Below, piece after piece: positions 52,446 through 61,169 of a DNA stretch of 64,000 nucleotides. A program made the translations under genes and the position numbers. Source of the DNA: Hyphomicrobiales bacterium (GTDB lineage Bacteria > Pseudomonadota > Alphaproteobacteria > Rhizobiales > Xanthobacteraceae); the NCBI GenBank assembly GCA_017305535.1, contig JAFKKN010000010.1:235872-299871 (forward strand), written 5' to 3'. The notes under the pieces were generated by a model. The model ran no database searches, was not told the origin of the DNA, and saw only the letters and a list, made by a program, of their open reading frames with translations. Position 1 is the stretch's first letter. The number at the start of each line of letters is the position of its first letter.

Positions 52446-52531
52446 GGGGGAGTGTCCCGAGTGGCAAAGGGAGCTGACTGTAAATCAGCCGCCGTATGGC
52501 TTCGAAGGTTCGAGTCCTTCTTCCCCCACCA
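52446..52531 (+). tRNA. tRNA-Tyr (GUA)
   Basis: This 86-nt tRNA has a long class II variable arm. The acceptor stem is GGGGGAG with TTCCCCC (last pair G-U), the anticodon stem-loop is CTGACTGTAAATCAG with anticodon GUA, the T-arm loop is TTCGAGT and CCA is encoded. Confidence 0.95.
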
Positions 52532-52784
52532 TCCTGTTTTTGCTGCTTAATTTTACATCGCGGAGCCGTTCCGAAGGTGCCGGAAATGTCGCATATGCGG
52601 CACTGAACGACACCGTGCAGCACGCAATTTCAAATGTCCTCCCCGGTGGCCATTCGAAGTTGCACGCTTCGCGCGGACACTTCTCAAAACCATGGTTCTT
52701 TTCCCAGCGCGATCACTGCAGTTGTGCGAAGCTACGCACGACTGCCTGGATATCGGGTCGCTGTTGGTGAAACAGGAGAGTGCT

Positions 52785-53126
52785 ATGGCAACGTGCATCG
52801 TCATCGTTCAGTTCGATCTTCCGAAACGAACCGAGGAACAAGCCATCAAGGGAGGAACAGCCTCTGCTCCGACCTATCGCGCGCTCGCGACAAAGGGGCT
52901 GGTTCGAAAGGACTACCTGAACGGCGATGAGGGCGGGGGTGGCGTATATCTGTGGGAAAACCGGGCGGCCGCTGAAGCGTGGTTCACTGACGCGCGGATT
53001 GCGGAGTTGACGGAGCGTTTCGGCGTCAGGCCGCGCCTGACCTGGTACGATACCCACGTCACGGTCGACAATATCAAGGGCGAGACCCGCGTGAATCGCC
53101 TGGCTGTGGATGCTGCCGCGAATTGA
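52785..53126 (+). CDS. YdhR-like putative monooxygenase (antibiotic-biosynthesis-type barrel)
   Basis: The protein is 113 residues with start ATG 52785 and AGGAG upstream. The small dimeric alpha+beta barrel pattern (CIVIVQFDLPKRTEEQAIKG, GGGVYLWENRAAAEAWFTDA, VRPRLTWYDTHVTVDN) is close to E. coli YdhR in order and length. Such proteins lack cofactors; activity is unproven. It stands alone after tRNA-Tyr. Confidence 0.75.
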   Translation: MATCIVIVQFDLPKRTEEQAIKGGTASAPTYRALATKGLVRKDYLNGDEGGGGVYLWENRAAAEAWFTDARIAELTERFGVRPRLTWYDTHVTVDNIKGETRVNRLAVDAAAN

Positions 53127-53588
53127 TCAAATAAGACGACTTCTTGGGCATGCCCGCCGCCAACGCACTTCCGGAGCTGTCGGCCGGACTGTTCGTTGCG
53201 ACGTGATTCATCGAACATTGGACTGGTCGATCAACTCGACTGAGTTGGTGCCGGGTTGAAAAGTGGGCCGCCGGGTCGCGGCGGCCCACACCGTCATGAA
53301 ATACATTGGTTCTGAAAATGCCTCCGCGATTTGCGGAGGCCCGTGCTTGATAGACGCGACCAGACATTCTGACTGTGACGAAGTTCACATTCGGGTCGCC
53401 GATCGAGTCGCGGATAAGACAGCACGGACGCTCCGCCACCGTCAGGGCCATGTTTCCGCACCGTCCCGCCACAAACCTGTTGCCGAAAGTCACCAGCGCC
53501 TCGCTGAATCGTGATCGTTCGGGTTTTCCTTTTGACTGTGCGGGGTTGCATGCCGTTACCTGAGATCGCTGGGCCAAGGACGACGACG
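53127..53588. other. 462-bp gene-poor stretch with two hairpins
   Basis: I see no credible coding frame. Two perfect hairpins stand out: 53263-53289 (11-bp stem, GTGGGCCGCCG arm) and 53320-53340 (8-bp stem, GCCTCCGC arm; on the minus strand followed by ATTTTC). They may be terminators of the YdhR gene or of an unrecognised minus-strand RNA. Confidence 0.45.
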
Positions 53589-53690
53589 ATGTTTGAGACT
53601 GTGACCGCGATTTTTGGTTTTCTGAGTGCTGGTATTTTTCTGGCTCACGCCATCGATGGCTATCGGTCGGGCCATAACGGCCGCGCCTGA
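53589..53690 (+). CDS. Short membrane-anchored microprotein
   Basis: This is a 33-codon frame: MFETVTAIFGFLSAGIFLAH, then AIDGYRSGHNGRA. It is almost entirely one membrane helix with a short basic tail, a layout I recall from small hypothetical proteins in Bradyrhizobium. AAGGA lies 8-9 bases upstream. The frame fits the local codon bias. Too short for certainty. Confidence 0.5.
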   Translation: MFETVTAIFGFLSAGIFLAHAIDGYRSGHNGRA

Positions 53691-53802
53691 ATTTCTCGTT
53701 TGAGATTGCTTTGACCCGCCGCCACTGGTGGCCGGCATTTCCAGCATGTGGCAGCACACCGGTGCGCCCGGACGTCGCAACCGGCGAATTTGCCGGAAGT
53801 AT

Positions 53803-53817
53803 TTAACGTCCCGTCAA
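53803..53817. promoter_or_regulatory. Near-match CtrA-type site
   Basis: TTAA-N7-TCAA, one base off the full site, lies 39 bp before the small gene at 53856. Supporting evidence is limited to position. Confidence 0.25.
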
Positions 53818-53855
53818 GGTCTTTGCGGAAGCCTGTCGCGACAGGAGGTTGCGCC

Positions 53856-54086
53856 GTGGCCAAAACCCGCGATTCCAACGTCGGCATCGGACAGCGATCC
53901 GCGCGCAGCTATCTGCGACCGGCCGAGACCGGGCAGACGCGCCTGGCCAATTGGCCGCCGCCTTATCGCGCCAAGGAAAGCAAGCCCGTCATCATGAAGC
54001 ATCAGCCGGGCGAGGTCCCGAAGCGCGCCAAGCCGCGCGGCTGGCGGCTGACGCGGGCGATGTTCTCCGAATTCGCCGACGATTGA
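53856..54086 (+). CDS. Small basic protein, function unknown
   Basis: The 76-residue protein begins with GTG 53856, preceded by a textbook AGGAGG at seven bases. The sequence is basic and Pro-rich (RLANWPPPYRAKESKPVIM, EVPKRAKPRGWRLTRAMF), with no signal, membrane segment or known motif. It ends 95 bp before tRNA-Gly. The strong ribosome site is the best argument for expression. Confidence 0.65.
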   Translation: MAKTRDSNVGIGQRSARSYLRPAETGQTRLANWPPPYRAKESKPVIMKHQPGEVPKRAKPRGWRLTRAMFSEFADD

Positions 54087-54180
54087 GCTGATAAACCACT
54101 TACAAGTGGCTCGGCGGCGATGGGAAATCGGTGTTGCCGGTTGAGCCTTCGCGGCGAGCATGATAGTGCATCGCACCAGC

Positions 54181-54254
54181 GCGGGTGTAGCTCAATGGTA
54201 GAGCAGCAGCCTTCCAAGCTGAATACGAGGGTTCGATTCCCTTCACCCGCTCCA
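54181..54254 (+). tRNA. tRNA-Gly (UCC)
   Basis: This 74-nt tRNA has acceptor GCGGGTG with CACCCGC, D-arm GCTC/GAGC, anticodon loop CTTCCAA (anticodon UCC), T-loop TTCGATT and encoded CCA. Confidence 0.96.
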
Positions 54255-54298
54255 GCCGTCTTTGGCCCTCCCAACGTCAAGAAACCGTCCACGGGTGC

Positions 54299-54958
54299 TC
54301 AGGCCCGTTGCGCCTTGGCTGTTGCCGTCGTGGGGCGTTTCGTCGTCAGTGCAAGACTTGCGGCAGTCACGACACGGGCGATGATTCCTTCGACATCGTC
54401 GAGGTCGCATAAGCCGTTGGAGAGTTTATCGAGCCGTTCGCTGTCGCGGATAGTTTGGTGTGCCATCGCCAGTGCGAAGTGCAGGCCCCAATAGATATCC
54501 ACCTCGGGAATATCGGGCAGGGAGCGCTGCATCGCGACTGCGAACCGCCGTAGATGGCTGATCTCGCGATTGCGGATTTTTCGGATCGGCGGCACCGCCT
54601 CGATCGAGGCGCGGATCATGAAGCGCGCGGCGGTTGCGCCTTCGCGATCCGGCCCAAGGCAGCCGCGCAAGGTCGGCCCCACCAGTGCGCGGATCACCGC
54701 CTCGATGGGCGCCCGGCCGCCGCCGTTTTCCTCGGCGGCCTTCAATTCATTCAATCGCTCGCGATTGGTGGCGATACTCCGCGTCACGAACAATTCGGCG
54801 ATCAATTCGTCCTTGGAGCCGAAGTGATAGTTGACCGCGGCGAGATTGACGCCGGCCGCCGCGACGATGTCACGCAGCGTCACTTCGGAAAAACCCCGTT
54901 CGGCATAGAGTTGTTCGGCGGCATTGAGGATCGCCGCTCGGGTTCGATCTGTCGCCAT
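54299..54958 (-). CDS. TetR-family regulator of the acyl-CoA dehydrogenase module
   Basis: The protein is about 219 residues from ATG 54958; an in-frame ATG at 55018 adds 20 residues. The helix-turn-helix is clear (RAAILNAAEQLYAERGFSEV, LRDIVAAAGVNLAAVNYHFGSKDEL), with a C-terminal helical ligand domain. It is divergent from the acyl-CoA dehydrogenase operon, and a 20-bp palindrome lies between them (55057-55076). A PsrA/FadR-like role responding to an acyl-CoA is inferred. Confidence 0.9.
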   Translation of the reverse strand: MATDRTRAAILNAAEQLYAERGFSEVTLRDIVAAAGVNLAAVNYHFGSKDELIAELFVTRSIATNRERLNELKAAEENGGGRAPIEAVIRALVGPTLRGCLGPDREGATAARFMIRASIEAVPPIRKIRNREISHLRRFAVAMQRSLPDIPEVDIYWGLHFALAMAHQTIRDSERLDKLSNGLCDLDDVEGIIARVVTAASLALTTKRPTTATAKAQRA

Positions 54959-55056
54959 CGGCGCCGTGCTTTGCTTTGTCGGGTGCGCTTTGTCAGATGC
55001 GCCATGCGGGGTGAGCATGCCCCGGTGCGATCTGGCGATTGCAATTCAAACAGTTG

Positions 55057-55076
55057 TATGAAACTATCGTTTCATA
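55057..55076. promoter_or_regulatory. Candidate TetR operator: 8-bp inverted repeat
   Basis: TATGAAAC-TATC-GTTTCATA is a perfect 8-bp inverted repeat with a 4-bp spacer. It is AT-rich inside GC-rich DNA and lies between the TetR gene and the divergent acyl-CoA dehydrogenase gene. Ideal size and place to repress both. Confidence 0.65.
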
Positions 55077-55233
55077 GTCGCGAATTGTCAATGCGTATCC
55101 GCATCGGGCGTTTCGCGGTCGCTGCCATCGCGCAATCTTCCGATGCATTCGTGGCCATGCCGCGCGTGTGCACGTCGAGAGTGGGGCGGTAGCGTGATCC
55201 CTCATTTTTCAAGACAACCGCGAGGATCCTCCG

Positions 55234-56472
55234 ATGGACTTCAATATGTCTGATCGCCAGCGCGAATGGCTCGACCGCGTGCGCTCGTTCATGACCAAGC
55301 ATGTGCGCCCGGCCGAACCGATTTATCGGAAGCAGGACGAGACCGGCGACCGCTGGAAGGTCATTCCCATTCTCGAGGAGTTGAAGGAGAAGGCCCGCGC
55401 GGAAGGGCTGTGGAACATGTTCATGCCGCCGTCCGAGCATGAGGACGACGAATTCCGCGGCGCCGGACTGACCAATCTCGAATACGCCTCGCTCGCCGAG
55501 GAGATGGGCCGCGTGAGCTGGTCCTCGGAAGTGTTCAACTGCTCCGCGCCGGACACCGGCAACATGGAAGTGCTGATGCGTTACGGCACCAAGGAGCACA
55601 AGCGTCAGTGGCTGCGTCCGCTGATGGACGGCAAGATTCGTTCGGTGTTCCTGATGACGGAGCCGGCGGTAGCCTCAAGCGACGCGACCAACATCGAAAC
55701 CAGCATCAAGCGCGATGGCGATCACTACGTCATCAACGGCCGCAAGTGGTGGTCGTCGGGCGCCGGCGATCCACGCTGCAAGATCGGCATCCTGATGGGC
55801 AAGACCGATTTCAATGCCGCGCGTCACCAGCAGCAGTCGCAAATCCTGGTGCCGATGGACACCAAGGGCATCACCATCGAGAAGATGCTGCCGGTGTTCG
55901 GCTATGACGACGCGCCGCACGGTCACGCGCAAGTGCTATTCGAAAACGTTCGCGTTCCGGCGAGCAACCTGCTGCTCGGCGAAGGTCGTGGCTTCGAGAT
56001 CGCGCAGGGGCGTCTTGGTCCGGGCCGCATCCATCACTGCATGCGCACCATCGGCAAGGCCGAGGAAGCGCTGGAGAAGATGGTCAAGCGGCTGTCGTCG
56101 CGCACCGCCTTCGGCAAGAAGATCATCGAGCAATCGGTGTGGGAACAGCGCATCGCGGAAGCGCGCACCGACATCGAGATGAACCGGCTGCTCTGCCTCA
56201 AGGCCGCCGACATGATGGACAAGGTCGGCAACAAGACCGCGCAGCTCGAGATTGCGATGATCAAGGTCGCCGCGCCGAACATGGCGTTGAAGATCATCGA
56301 TCATGCGATCCAGTCTTACGGTGCCGCCGGCGTGTCGGACGATGCAGGTCTCGCCAACTCCTACGCCCATGTTCGCACGCTGCGGTTGGCGGACGGTCCG
56401 GACGAGGTGCACAATCGCGCCATTGCCAGACTTGAACTTCGGAAGTATGCCAATCAGGCGACTTCGAAGTAG
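55234..56472 (+). CDS. Acyl-CoA dehydrogenase
   Basis: The 412-residue FAD enzyme introduces the 2,3 double bond into an acyl-CoA. It shows the middle beta-domain signature [21 protein letters not shown] and [13 protein letters not shown], and the C-terminal helical domain with [33 protein letters not shown]. It belongs to the longer ACAD10/11-like branch, in which the catalytic base is placed differently from short-chain enzymes. The next gene encodes the matching phosphotransferase, as in ACAD10/11, suggesting degradation of 4-hydroxy acids or a related unusual acyl chain. Confidence 0.93.
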   Translation: MDFNMSDRQREWLDRVRSFMTKHVRPAEPIYRKQDETGDRWKVIPILEELKEKARAEGLWNMFMPPSEHEDDEFRGAGLTNLEYASLAEEMGRVSWSSEVFNCSAPDTGNMEVLMRYGTKEHKRQWLRPLMDGKIRSVFLMTEPAVASSDATNIETSIKRDGDHYVINGRKWWSSGAGDPRCKIGILMGKTDFNAARHQQQSQILVPMDTKGITIEKMLPVFGYDDAPHGHAQVLFENVRVPASNLLLGEGRGFEIAQGRLGPGRIHHCMRTIGKAEEALEKMVKRLSSRTAFGKKIIEQSVWEQRIAEARTDIEMNRLLCLKAADMMDKVGNKTAQLEIAMIKVAAPNMALKIIDHAIQSYGAAGVSDDAGLANSYAHVRTLRLADGPDEVHNRAIARLELRKYANQATSK

Positions 56473-56500
56473 CGGGTCAGCCATCGTGGCGCTCCCGCTG

Positions 56501-56560
56501 GACGAAATCCCGTCCGACGAAATCAAGTCAGACGAAACCAGGTCGGGCGAAACCAAACGG
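56501..56560. repeat. Four tandem 15-bp repeats
   Basis: Units 56501-56515, 56516-56530, 56531-56545 and 56546-56560 are near-identical (consensus GACGAAATC/ACC followed by six variable bases). In the frame of the downstream gene they would encode DEIPS-DEIKS-DETRS-GETKR. They lie between the acyl-CoA dehydrogenase stop codon and the TTG I prefer as start of the phosphotransferase. Confidence 0.8.
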
Positions 56561-56569
56561 AGCGCCACT

Positions 56570-57628
56570 TTGGCAGACGGCGTTAGAAAAGACGAAGAGT
56601 TCTCCGGCACCAAGCCTGTCGAGGAGCGGCATCGGATAGATGAGATCCGCCTCGACAACTGGATGAAGGAGCACGTCGAAGGTTACGCGGGGCCGCTGAC
56701 GGTCCTGCAATTCAAGGGCGGGCAATCCAATCCGACGTATCGGCTCGATACGCCGGGCCGTTCCTACGTGATGCGGCGCAAGCCGTTCGGCAAGCTATTG
56801 CCGTCGGCGCATGCGGTGGATCGCGAGTTCCGCGTGATCGCGGCGCTCAGCAAGCAAGGCTTTCCCGTCGCGCGCGCTTACGCGCTGTGCACCGACGATT
56901 CGGTGATCGGCGCGGCGTTCTACATCATGTCGATGGAAGAGGGGCGTGTGTTCTGGGACCCGGCACTGCCGAGCCAGTCGCCGGAATCGCGTCGCGCGAT
57001 CTTCACCAGCAAGATCGAGACGCTGGCGAAGCTGCATCAATATAATCCCGAGGCCATCGGTCTCGGCGACTTCGGCAAGCCGGGCAATTATTTCGCGCGT
57101 CAGGTTGATCGCTGGACCAAGCAGTATCGCGCCTCGGAGACGCAGCACATTCCGGAAGTCGAGCGGCTGATCGAATGGCTGCCGAGCACCATGCCGGAGC
57201 AGCGCCGCGTCTCGATCGTGCATGGCGACTACCGCCTCGACAACATGATCTTTCACGCTACCGAGCCGCGCGTGCAGGCGGTGCTGGATTGGGAGTTGTC
57301 GACACTCGGCGATCCGATGGCGGATTTCACGTATCTCCTGATGCAGTGGACCATGCCGGGTCTCGCCAATATCGATCTCAAGGCGCTCAACATTCCGACC
57401 ATGGATGAAGCGGCGTCGATCTATTGCAAGGTGACGGGCGACGAGGTGCCGGAGTTCAACTGGTACTTCTCCTACAACCTGTTCCGCCTCGCGGGCATCA
57501 CGCAGGGGATTGCCGGCCGGATTCGCGACGGCACCGCGGCCAGCGCCAAGGCGATGGAATCCGCCAAGCGGACCGTCCCCCTCGCCAAGGCAGCCTGGGA
57601 ATACGCGCAAAAGGCCGGCGCGAAGTAA
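56570..57628 (+). CDS. APH-type phosphotransferase (ACAD10/11-associated kinase-like)
   Basis: The 352-residue protein starts at TTG 56570 (GGAG seven bases upstream; homologues begin at this point). GTG 56486 would add 28 residues consisting of the tandem repeats. The aminoglycoside-phosphotransferase fold shows FKGGQSNPTYRLDTPGRSYVMRRKPFG, the catalytic HGDYRLDNMIFH and the metal-binding VLDWELSTLGDPMADFTYLL. Alongside an acyl-CoA dehydrogenase of this type it probably phosphorylates 4-hydroxyacyl-CoA (inference from mammalian ACAD10/11). It is not an antibiotic-resistance gene. Confidence 0.9.
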   Translation: MADGVRKDEEFSGTKPVEERHRIDEIRLDNWMKEHVEGYAGPLTVLQFKGGQSNPTYRLDTPGRSYVMRRKPFGKLLPSAHAVDREFRVIAALSKQGFPVARAYALCTDDSVIGAAFYIMSMEEGRVFWDPALPSQSPESRRAIFTSKIETLAKLHQYNPEAIGLGDFGKPGNYFARQVDRWTKQYRASETQHIPEVERLIEWLPSTMPEQRRVSIVHGDYRLDNMIFHATEPRVQAVLDWELSTLGDPMADFTYLLMQWTMPGLANIDLKALNIPTMDEAASIYCKVTGDEVPEFNWYFSYNLFRLAGITQGIAGRIRDGTAASAKAMESAKRTVPLAKAAWEYAQKAGAK

Positions 57629-57694
57629 CGCAATTTTTCGAGGTGCGGTCCGATCTGGATCGCACCTCGATTTTATCCACTTCCGTTTTCTGAT

Positions 57695-58648
57695 GTGCCC
57701 GTTGGCGCGCAGCTCCACGCGCCGGACCCGAACCTCATCGTGGCCCTTTCCCCCAATCTTCGCGGCAATCTGTTCATGGTCATCGCCACGGCGTGTTTCG
57801 CCATGAACGATGCGATCACCAAATTCGTGTCGTCCGAAATCAATTTCGGACAGGTGATTTTCGTGCGCGGCATGATCGCGATGGTGTTGATCGGGATGCT
57901 TGCGGTGCGCAACGGCGCGATACGGCCGGTCCGTACGCTCTTCATCGCGCCGGTGGCGTTGCGCGTGATCGGCGAGATCGGCGGCGCCGTCTGTTTTCTT
58001 GCGGCGATCACGCATCTGCCGTTGGCCAATATCTATTCGATCTTTCAGGCCTTGCCGTTGGCGGTGACGCTTGGCGCCGTGATGGTGTTCGGCGAGCAGG
58101 TCGGTTGGCGGCGGTGGCTCGCGATCACCGCGGGATTCATCGGCGTGCTCATCATCGTTCGCCCCGGTGTCGCGGGCTTCAACCAGTTTTCGCTGCTGGC
58201 GTTGTGCTCGGTGATGTTCTGCGCTGTACGCGATCTCGCGACCAAGCGCATTCCGAAGGAAATCCCGTCACTGTTCATCACGCTTTTGACGACGGTTTCG
58301 GTCGGCACCGCAGGCGCCGTGCTGCTGCATCCGCTCGGCGGCTGGACGCCGATGTCGCCACGGACGATGGCGTTGCTGATGGTCGCGGCGATCCTGCTGC
58401 CGATCGGCTACAATTGCATCATCCTGTCGCTGCGCATCGGCGACATCTCTGCGGTCGCGCCGTTCCGTTATGCCGCGCTGATCTGGGCGACCCTGATCGG
58501 CTACGCGGTGTTCGGCGAAGTGCCCGACACCGCGATGATCGTCGGCGCCGCGATCATCGTCGGCTCGGGCCTCTACGCGCTCTATCGCGAACGCATCCGC
58601 GACAGCGATCGCCCGGCGGCCAGCGCATCGAGCCAGCCGCCGGACTGA
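57695..58648 (+). CDS. EamA/DMT-family membrane transporter
   Basis: The protein is 317 residues from GTG 57695; GTG 57740 gives 302 residues and may be truer to the family. Ten membrane helices form two EamA repeats (FMVIATACFAMNDAITKFVSSE and LALCSVMFCAVRDLATKRI). Drug/metabolite-type export is expected; substrate unknown. It follows the phosphotransferase by 66 bp and may be part of the same transcript. Confidence 0.9.
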   Translation: MPVGAQLHAPDPNLIVALSPNLRGNLFMVIATACFAMNDAITKFVSSEINFGQVIFVRGMIAMVLIGMLAVRNGAIRPVRTLFIAPVALRVIGEIGGAVCFLAAITHLPLANIYSIFQALPLAVTLGAVMVFGEQVGWRRWLAITAGFIGVLIIVRPGVAGFNQFSLLALCSVMFCAVRDLATKRIPKEIPSLFITLLTTVSVGTAGAVLLHPLGGWTPMSPRTMALLMVAAILLPIGYNCIILSLRIGDISAVAPFRYAALIWATLIGYAVFGEVPDTAMIVGAAIIVGSGLYALYRERIRDSDRPAASASSQPPD

Positions 58649-58654
58649 TCGCGT

Positions 58655-59440
58655 TCAGATCGGCTTGCCAGTGTAGGGCATCGATGCGGTCAAGCCGCCG
58701 TCGACCGGGAACGCCTGTCCGTTGACGTAGGAGGCCTCATCGCTGGCGAGGAACAGGCCCATCGCTGCGAGTTCGTGCGGCTGACCGGGGCGCTTCAGCG
58801 GATTGAGCTGACCGATCTTGTCCTGCGTGCCGCGCTCCTTGGCGCGATCGAACACCGGCTTGGTCATACCGGTTTCGATCAGGCCGGGACAAACCGCGTT
58901 GATGCGCACGCCGGTACCGGAGAGCGAATAGGCGGTGGTCTGCACCAGGCTGATGACGCCGGCTTTCGACGCGGCGTAAGGATGACCGCTGGCGCCGGAT
59001 TTCAGGCCCGCTACCGATGCGGTGCAGACGATCGAGCCATGACCCTGCTTGGTCATGTGCGGGATCGCGTATTTCACCGCGAGGAATGGACCGATCAGAT
59101 TGATACGCAGGATTTCCTGCCAATGATCCACCGTCTGCTCGCTGAGCGGGATGAGGCCGCCGCTGATGCCGGCATTCGCCCAGATCGCGTCGAGCTTGCC
59201 GTAGGTCGACAGCGCCTTGTCGATGTACGCGATCACATCCTTCTCGGAGCCCGCGTCGGCCATCACGGCCTCGGCAGTGCCGCCGGCCTTGCGAACCTGA
59301 TCGACGGTTTCCTTGACGCCCTCGGTGCGGTCAACGGCGATCAGCTTGGCGCCTTCCTTGGTGAACAGCAGCGAGGCCGCGCGGCCGATGCCGCTGCCTG
59401 CGCCGGTGATGATGACCGATTTGCCTTCGAGGCGACCCAT
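58655..59440 (-). CDS. Short-chain dehydrogenase/reductase
   Basis: The 261-residue classical SDR has GAGSGIGRA in the cofactor motif (residues 13-21), NAG in AIWANAGISGG, catalytic Ser in CTASVAGL and YxxxK in YAASKAGVISL. The NADP/NAD preference is not clear: Asp in IAVDRTEG points to NAD. Substrate unknown. It is convergent with the EamA gene and may belong to fatty-acid or steroid-like breakdown near the acyl-CoA dehydrogenase. Confidence 0.93.
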   Translation of the reverse strand: MGRLEGKSVIITGAGSGIGRAASLLFTKEGAKLIAVDRTEGVKETVDQVRKAGGTAEAVMADAGSEKDVIAYIDKALSTYGKLDAIWANAGISGGLIPLSEQTVDHWQEILRINLIGPFLAVKYAIPHMTKQGHGSIVCTASVAGLKSGASGHPYAASKAGVISLVQTTAYSLSGTGVRINAVCPGLIETGMTKPVFDRAKERGTQDKIGQLNPLKRPGQPHELAAMGLFLASDEASYVNGQAFPVDGGLTASMPYTGKPI

Positions 59441-59596
59441 GAAACTCTCCGTTGTTTGCTGTTTGCCGCGCGATGGAATTCATACAATGTTTGAAGCAAC
59501 CTGCGGCGCAGACGGCCATGTTGGACATGGCGTTGACTTATGATCCCGCTATATCTCACTTACAGCCGCGCGAAACAGTATTGAAGGGCTCTTGCC

Positions 59597-60340
59597 ATGT
59601 CGAATCCTCCGCAATCGCCATTCGTGGCTCAGCACAGCGTTCCCGCCGGCGTCGTGGCGACGCGATGGTGGTGGGTGCGTCATGCGCCGGTGCGCGAGGA
59701 TGGCGGCTGCATCTATGGCCAGACAGACATCGGCTGCGATTGCAGCGATGGTGTTGTCTTCGATGCGGTTGCAAAAATCCTGCCGCGTCAGGCGACGTGG
59801 TTTTCGAGCAACCTCAAGCGCACGCATCAAACCGCGAACGCATTATGGCAGGCCGGCTATCCGAAGCCAGCCGCGATGACACAGGACGCCGCATTCGCCG
59901 AGCAGCATCTCGGTCAATGGCAGGGGCTCAACCGCGCGGAATTTTTCGCCAGCCGTCCGATAGCCGTCGGCACGTACTGGTTCGCACCGATCGACGAGCC
60001 GTCGCCGGGCGGCGAAAGTTTCATGGATCTCTACAACCGCGTCAAAGGCGCGATCCAGCGCATCAATGCCGCGCATGCCGGCGGTGACGTCGTCGTCGTC
60101 GCGCACGGCGGCACCATCAAGGCGGCCCTCGGCGTTGCGCTGAACGATCAGCCGGAGCGCGGGCTCGCTTTCACCATCGACAACGTGTCGGTGACGCGGC
60201 TCGATCATCTCTCAAGCGACGGTCACAGTGGTTGGCGCATTCCGATGGTCAATCAGCAGCCGTGGATCGCCGATCCATCCCACGCCGCGATGCATCAGCC
60301 GTCAGGTGCGGAGCCCGCGAGCGCCACCAAATTGGCGTGA
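59597..60340 (+). CDS. Histidine-phosphatase superfamily protein
   Basis: This is a 247-residue phosphoglycerate-mutase-like protein. The usual RHG catalytic motif reads RHAPV in WWVRHAPVRED, as in CobC/alpha-ribazole phosphatase relatives. Other features are FSSNLKRTHQTANALW, GQWQGLNRAEFF and VVVAHGGTIKAAL with the second His. It removes phosphate from a small molecule; cobalamin relation is not supported by neighbours. Confidence 0.9.
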   Translation: MSNPPQSPFVAQHSVPAGVVATRWWWVRHAPVREDGGCIYGQTDIGCDCSDGVVFDAVAKILPRQATWFSSNLKRTHQTANALWQAGYPKPAAMTQDAAFAEQHLGQWQGLNRAEFFASRPIAVGTYWFAPIDEPSPGGESFMDLYNRVKGAIQRINAAHAGGDVVVVAHGGTIKAALGVALNDQPERGLAFTIDNVSVTRLDHLSSDGHSGWRIPMVNQQPWIADPSHAAMHQPSGAEPASATKLA

Positions 60341-60389
60341 CGAACAACCTCGATCACGACAACGCACCGAAACATCAAAGGAGACAGGC

Positions 60390-61157
60390 ATGACCTTGTT
60401 CGACATGAAGGGAAAAGTCGCCGTAATCACTGGCTCGACGCGCGGCATCGGCCGCGCCATCGCCGAGCGGATGGCGGAGCACGGCGCCAAGGTGGTGATC
60501 TCGTCGCGCAAACAGGACGTTTGCGATCAGGTCGCCAAAGAGGTCAACGACAAATTCGGCAAGGGTACCGCGGTCGCGATCGCCGCGAACATTTCCAGCA
60601 AGGAAAACTTGCAAAACCTCGTCGACGAATCCAACAAGGCGTTCGGCAAGATCGACGTGCTGGTCTGCAACGCGGCGTCGAATCCGTATTACGGTCCGCT
60701 CGCCGGCATCTCCGACGATCAGTTCAACAAGATCCTCAGCAACAACATCGTCGCCAACAACTGGCTCATCAGCATGGTGGTGCCGCAGATGATCGAGCGC
60801 AAGGATGGTTCGATCATCATCGTGTCGTCGATCGGCGGCCTCAAGGGCTCGACCATCCTCGGCGCTTACGCGATCTCAAAAGCCGCCGACATGCAGCTCG
60901 CACGCAATCTCGCCTGCGAATACGGCAAACACAACGTCCGCGTAAACTGCATCGCGCCCGGCCTGATCAAGACCGACTTCGCCAAGGCGTTGTGGGACAA
61001 TCCGGACAACCTCAAGGCCTCGACCGCGCGCTCGCCGCTGCTGCGCATCGGCACGCCGGATGAAATCGCGGGCGCCGCGGTGTTCATGGGCTCGGCCGCG
61101 GGCGACTTCATGACCGGGCAGACGGTCGTGATCGACGGCGGCGCGACGATCAGCTGA
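60390..61157 (+). CDS. Short-chain dehydrogenase/reductase
   Basis: The protein is 255 residues from ATG 60390 with AAAGGAGA upstream. The SDR motifs are GSTRGIGRAIAERM, NAAS in VCNAASNPYYG, Ser in IIVSSIGGLKGS and YAISK in GAYAISKAADMQLARNLA. It lacks the usual NAG (NAAS instead). Arg/Lys after the second strand (VISSRKQD) favours NADP. It is separate from the SDR at 58655-59440 and only moderately similar to it. Confidence 0.93.
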   Translation: MTLFDMKGKVAVITGSTRGIGRAIAERMAEHGAKVVISSRKQDVCDQVAKEVNDKFGKGTAVAIAANISSKENLQNLVDESNKAFGKIDVLVCNAASNPYYGPLAGISDDQFNKILSNNIVANNWLISMVVPQMIERKDGSIIIVSSIGGLKGSTILGAYAISKAADMQLARNLACEYGKHNVRVNCIAPGLIKTDFAKALWDNPDNLKASTARSPLLRIGTPDEIAGAAVFMGSAAGDFMTGQTVVIDGGATIS

Positions 61158-61169
61158 TCTTCACTGGCT

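Noticed and set aside
53074..53757. Minus-strand open frame of 227 codons in the gene-poor stretch
   Set aside because: Low-complexity polar sequence, no ribosome site, no recognisable fold; kept as non-coding.
56795..58015. Minus-strand open frame of 406 codons
   Set aside because: Shadow of the phosphotransferase and transporter genes, both strongly supported by motifs.
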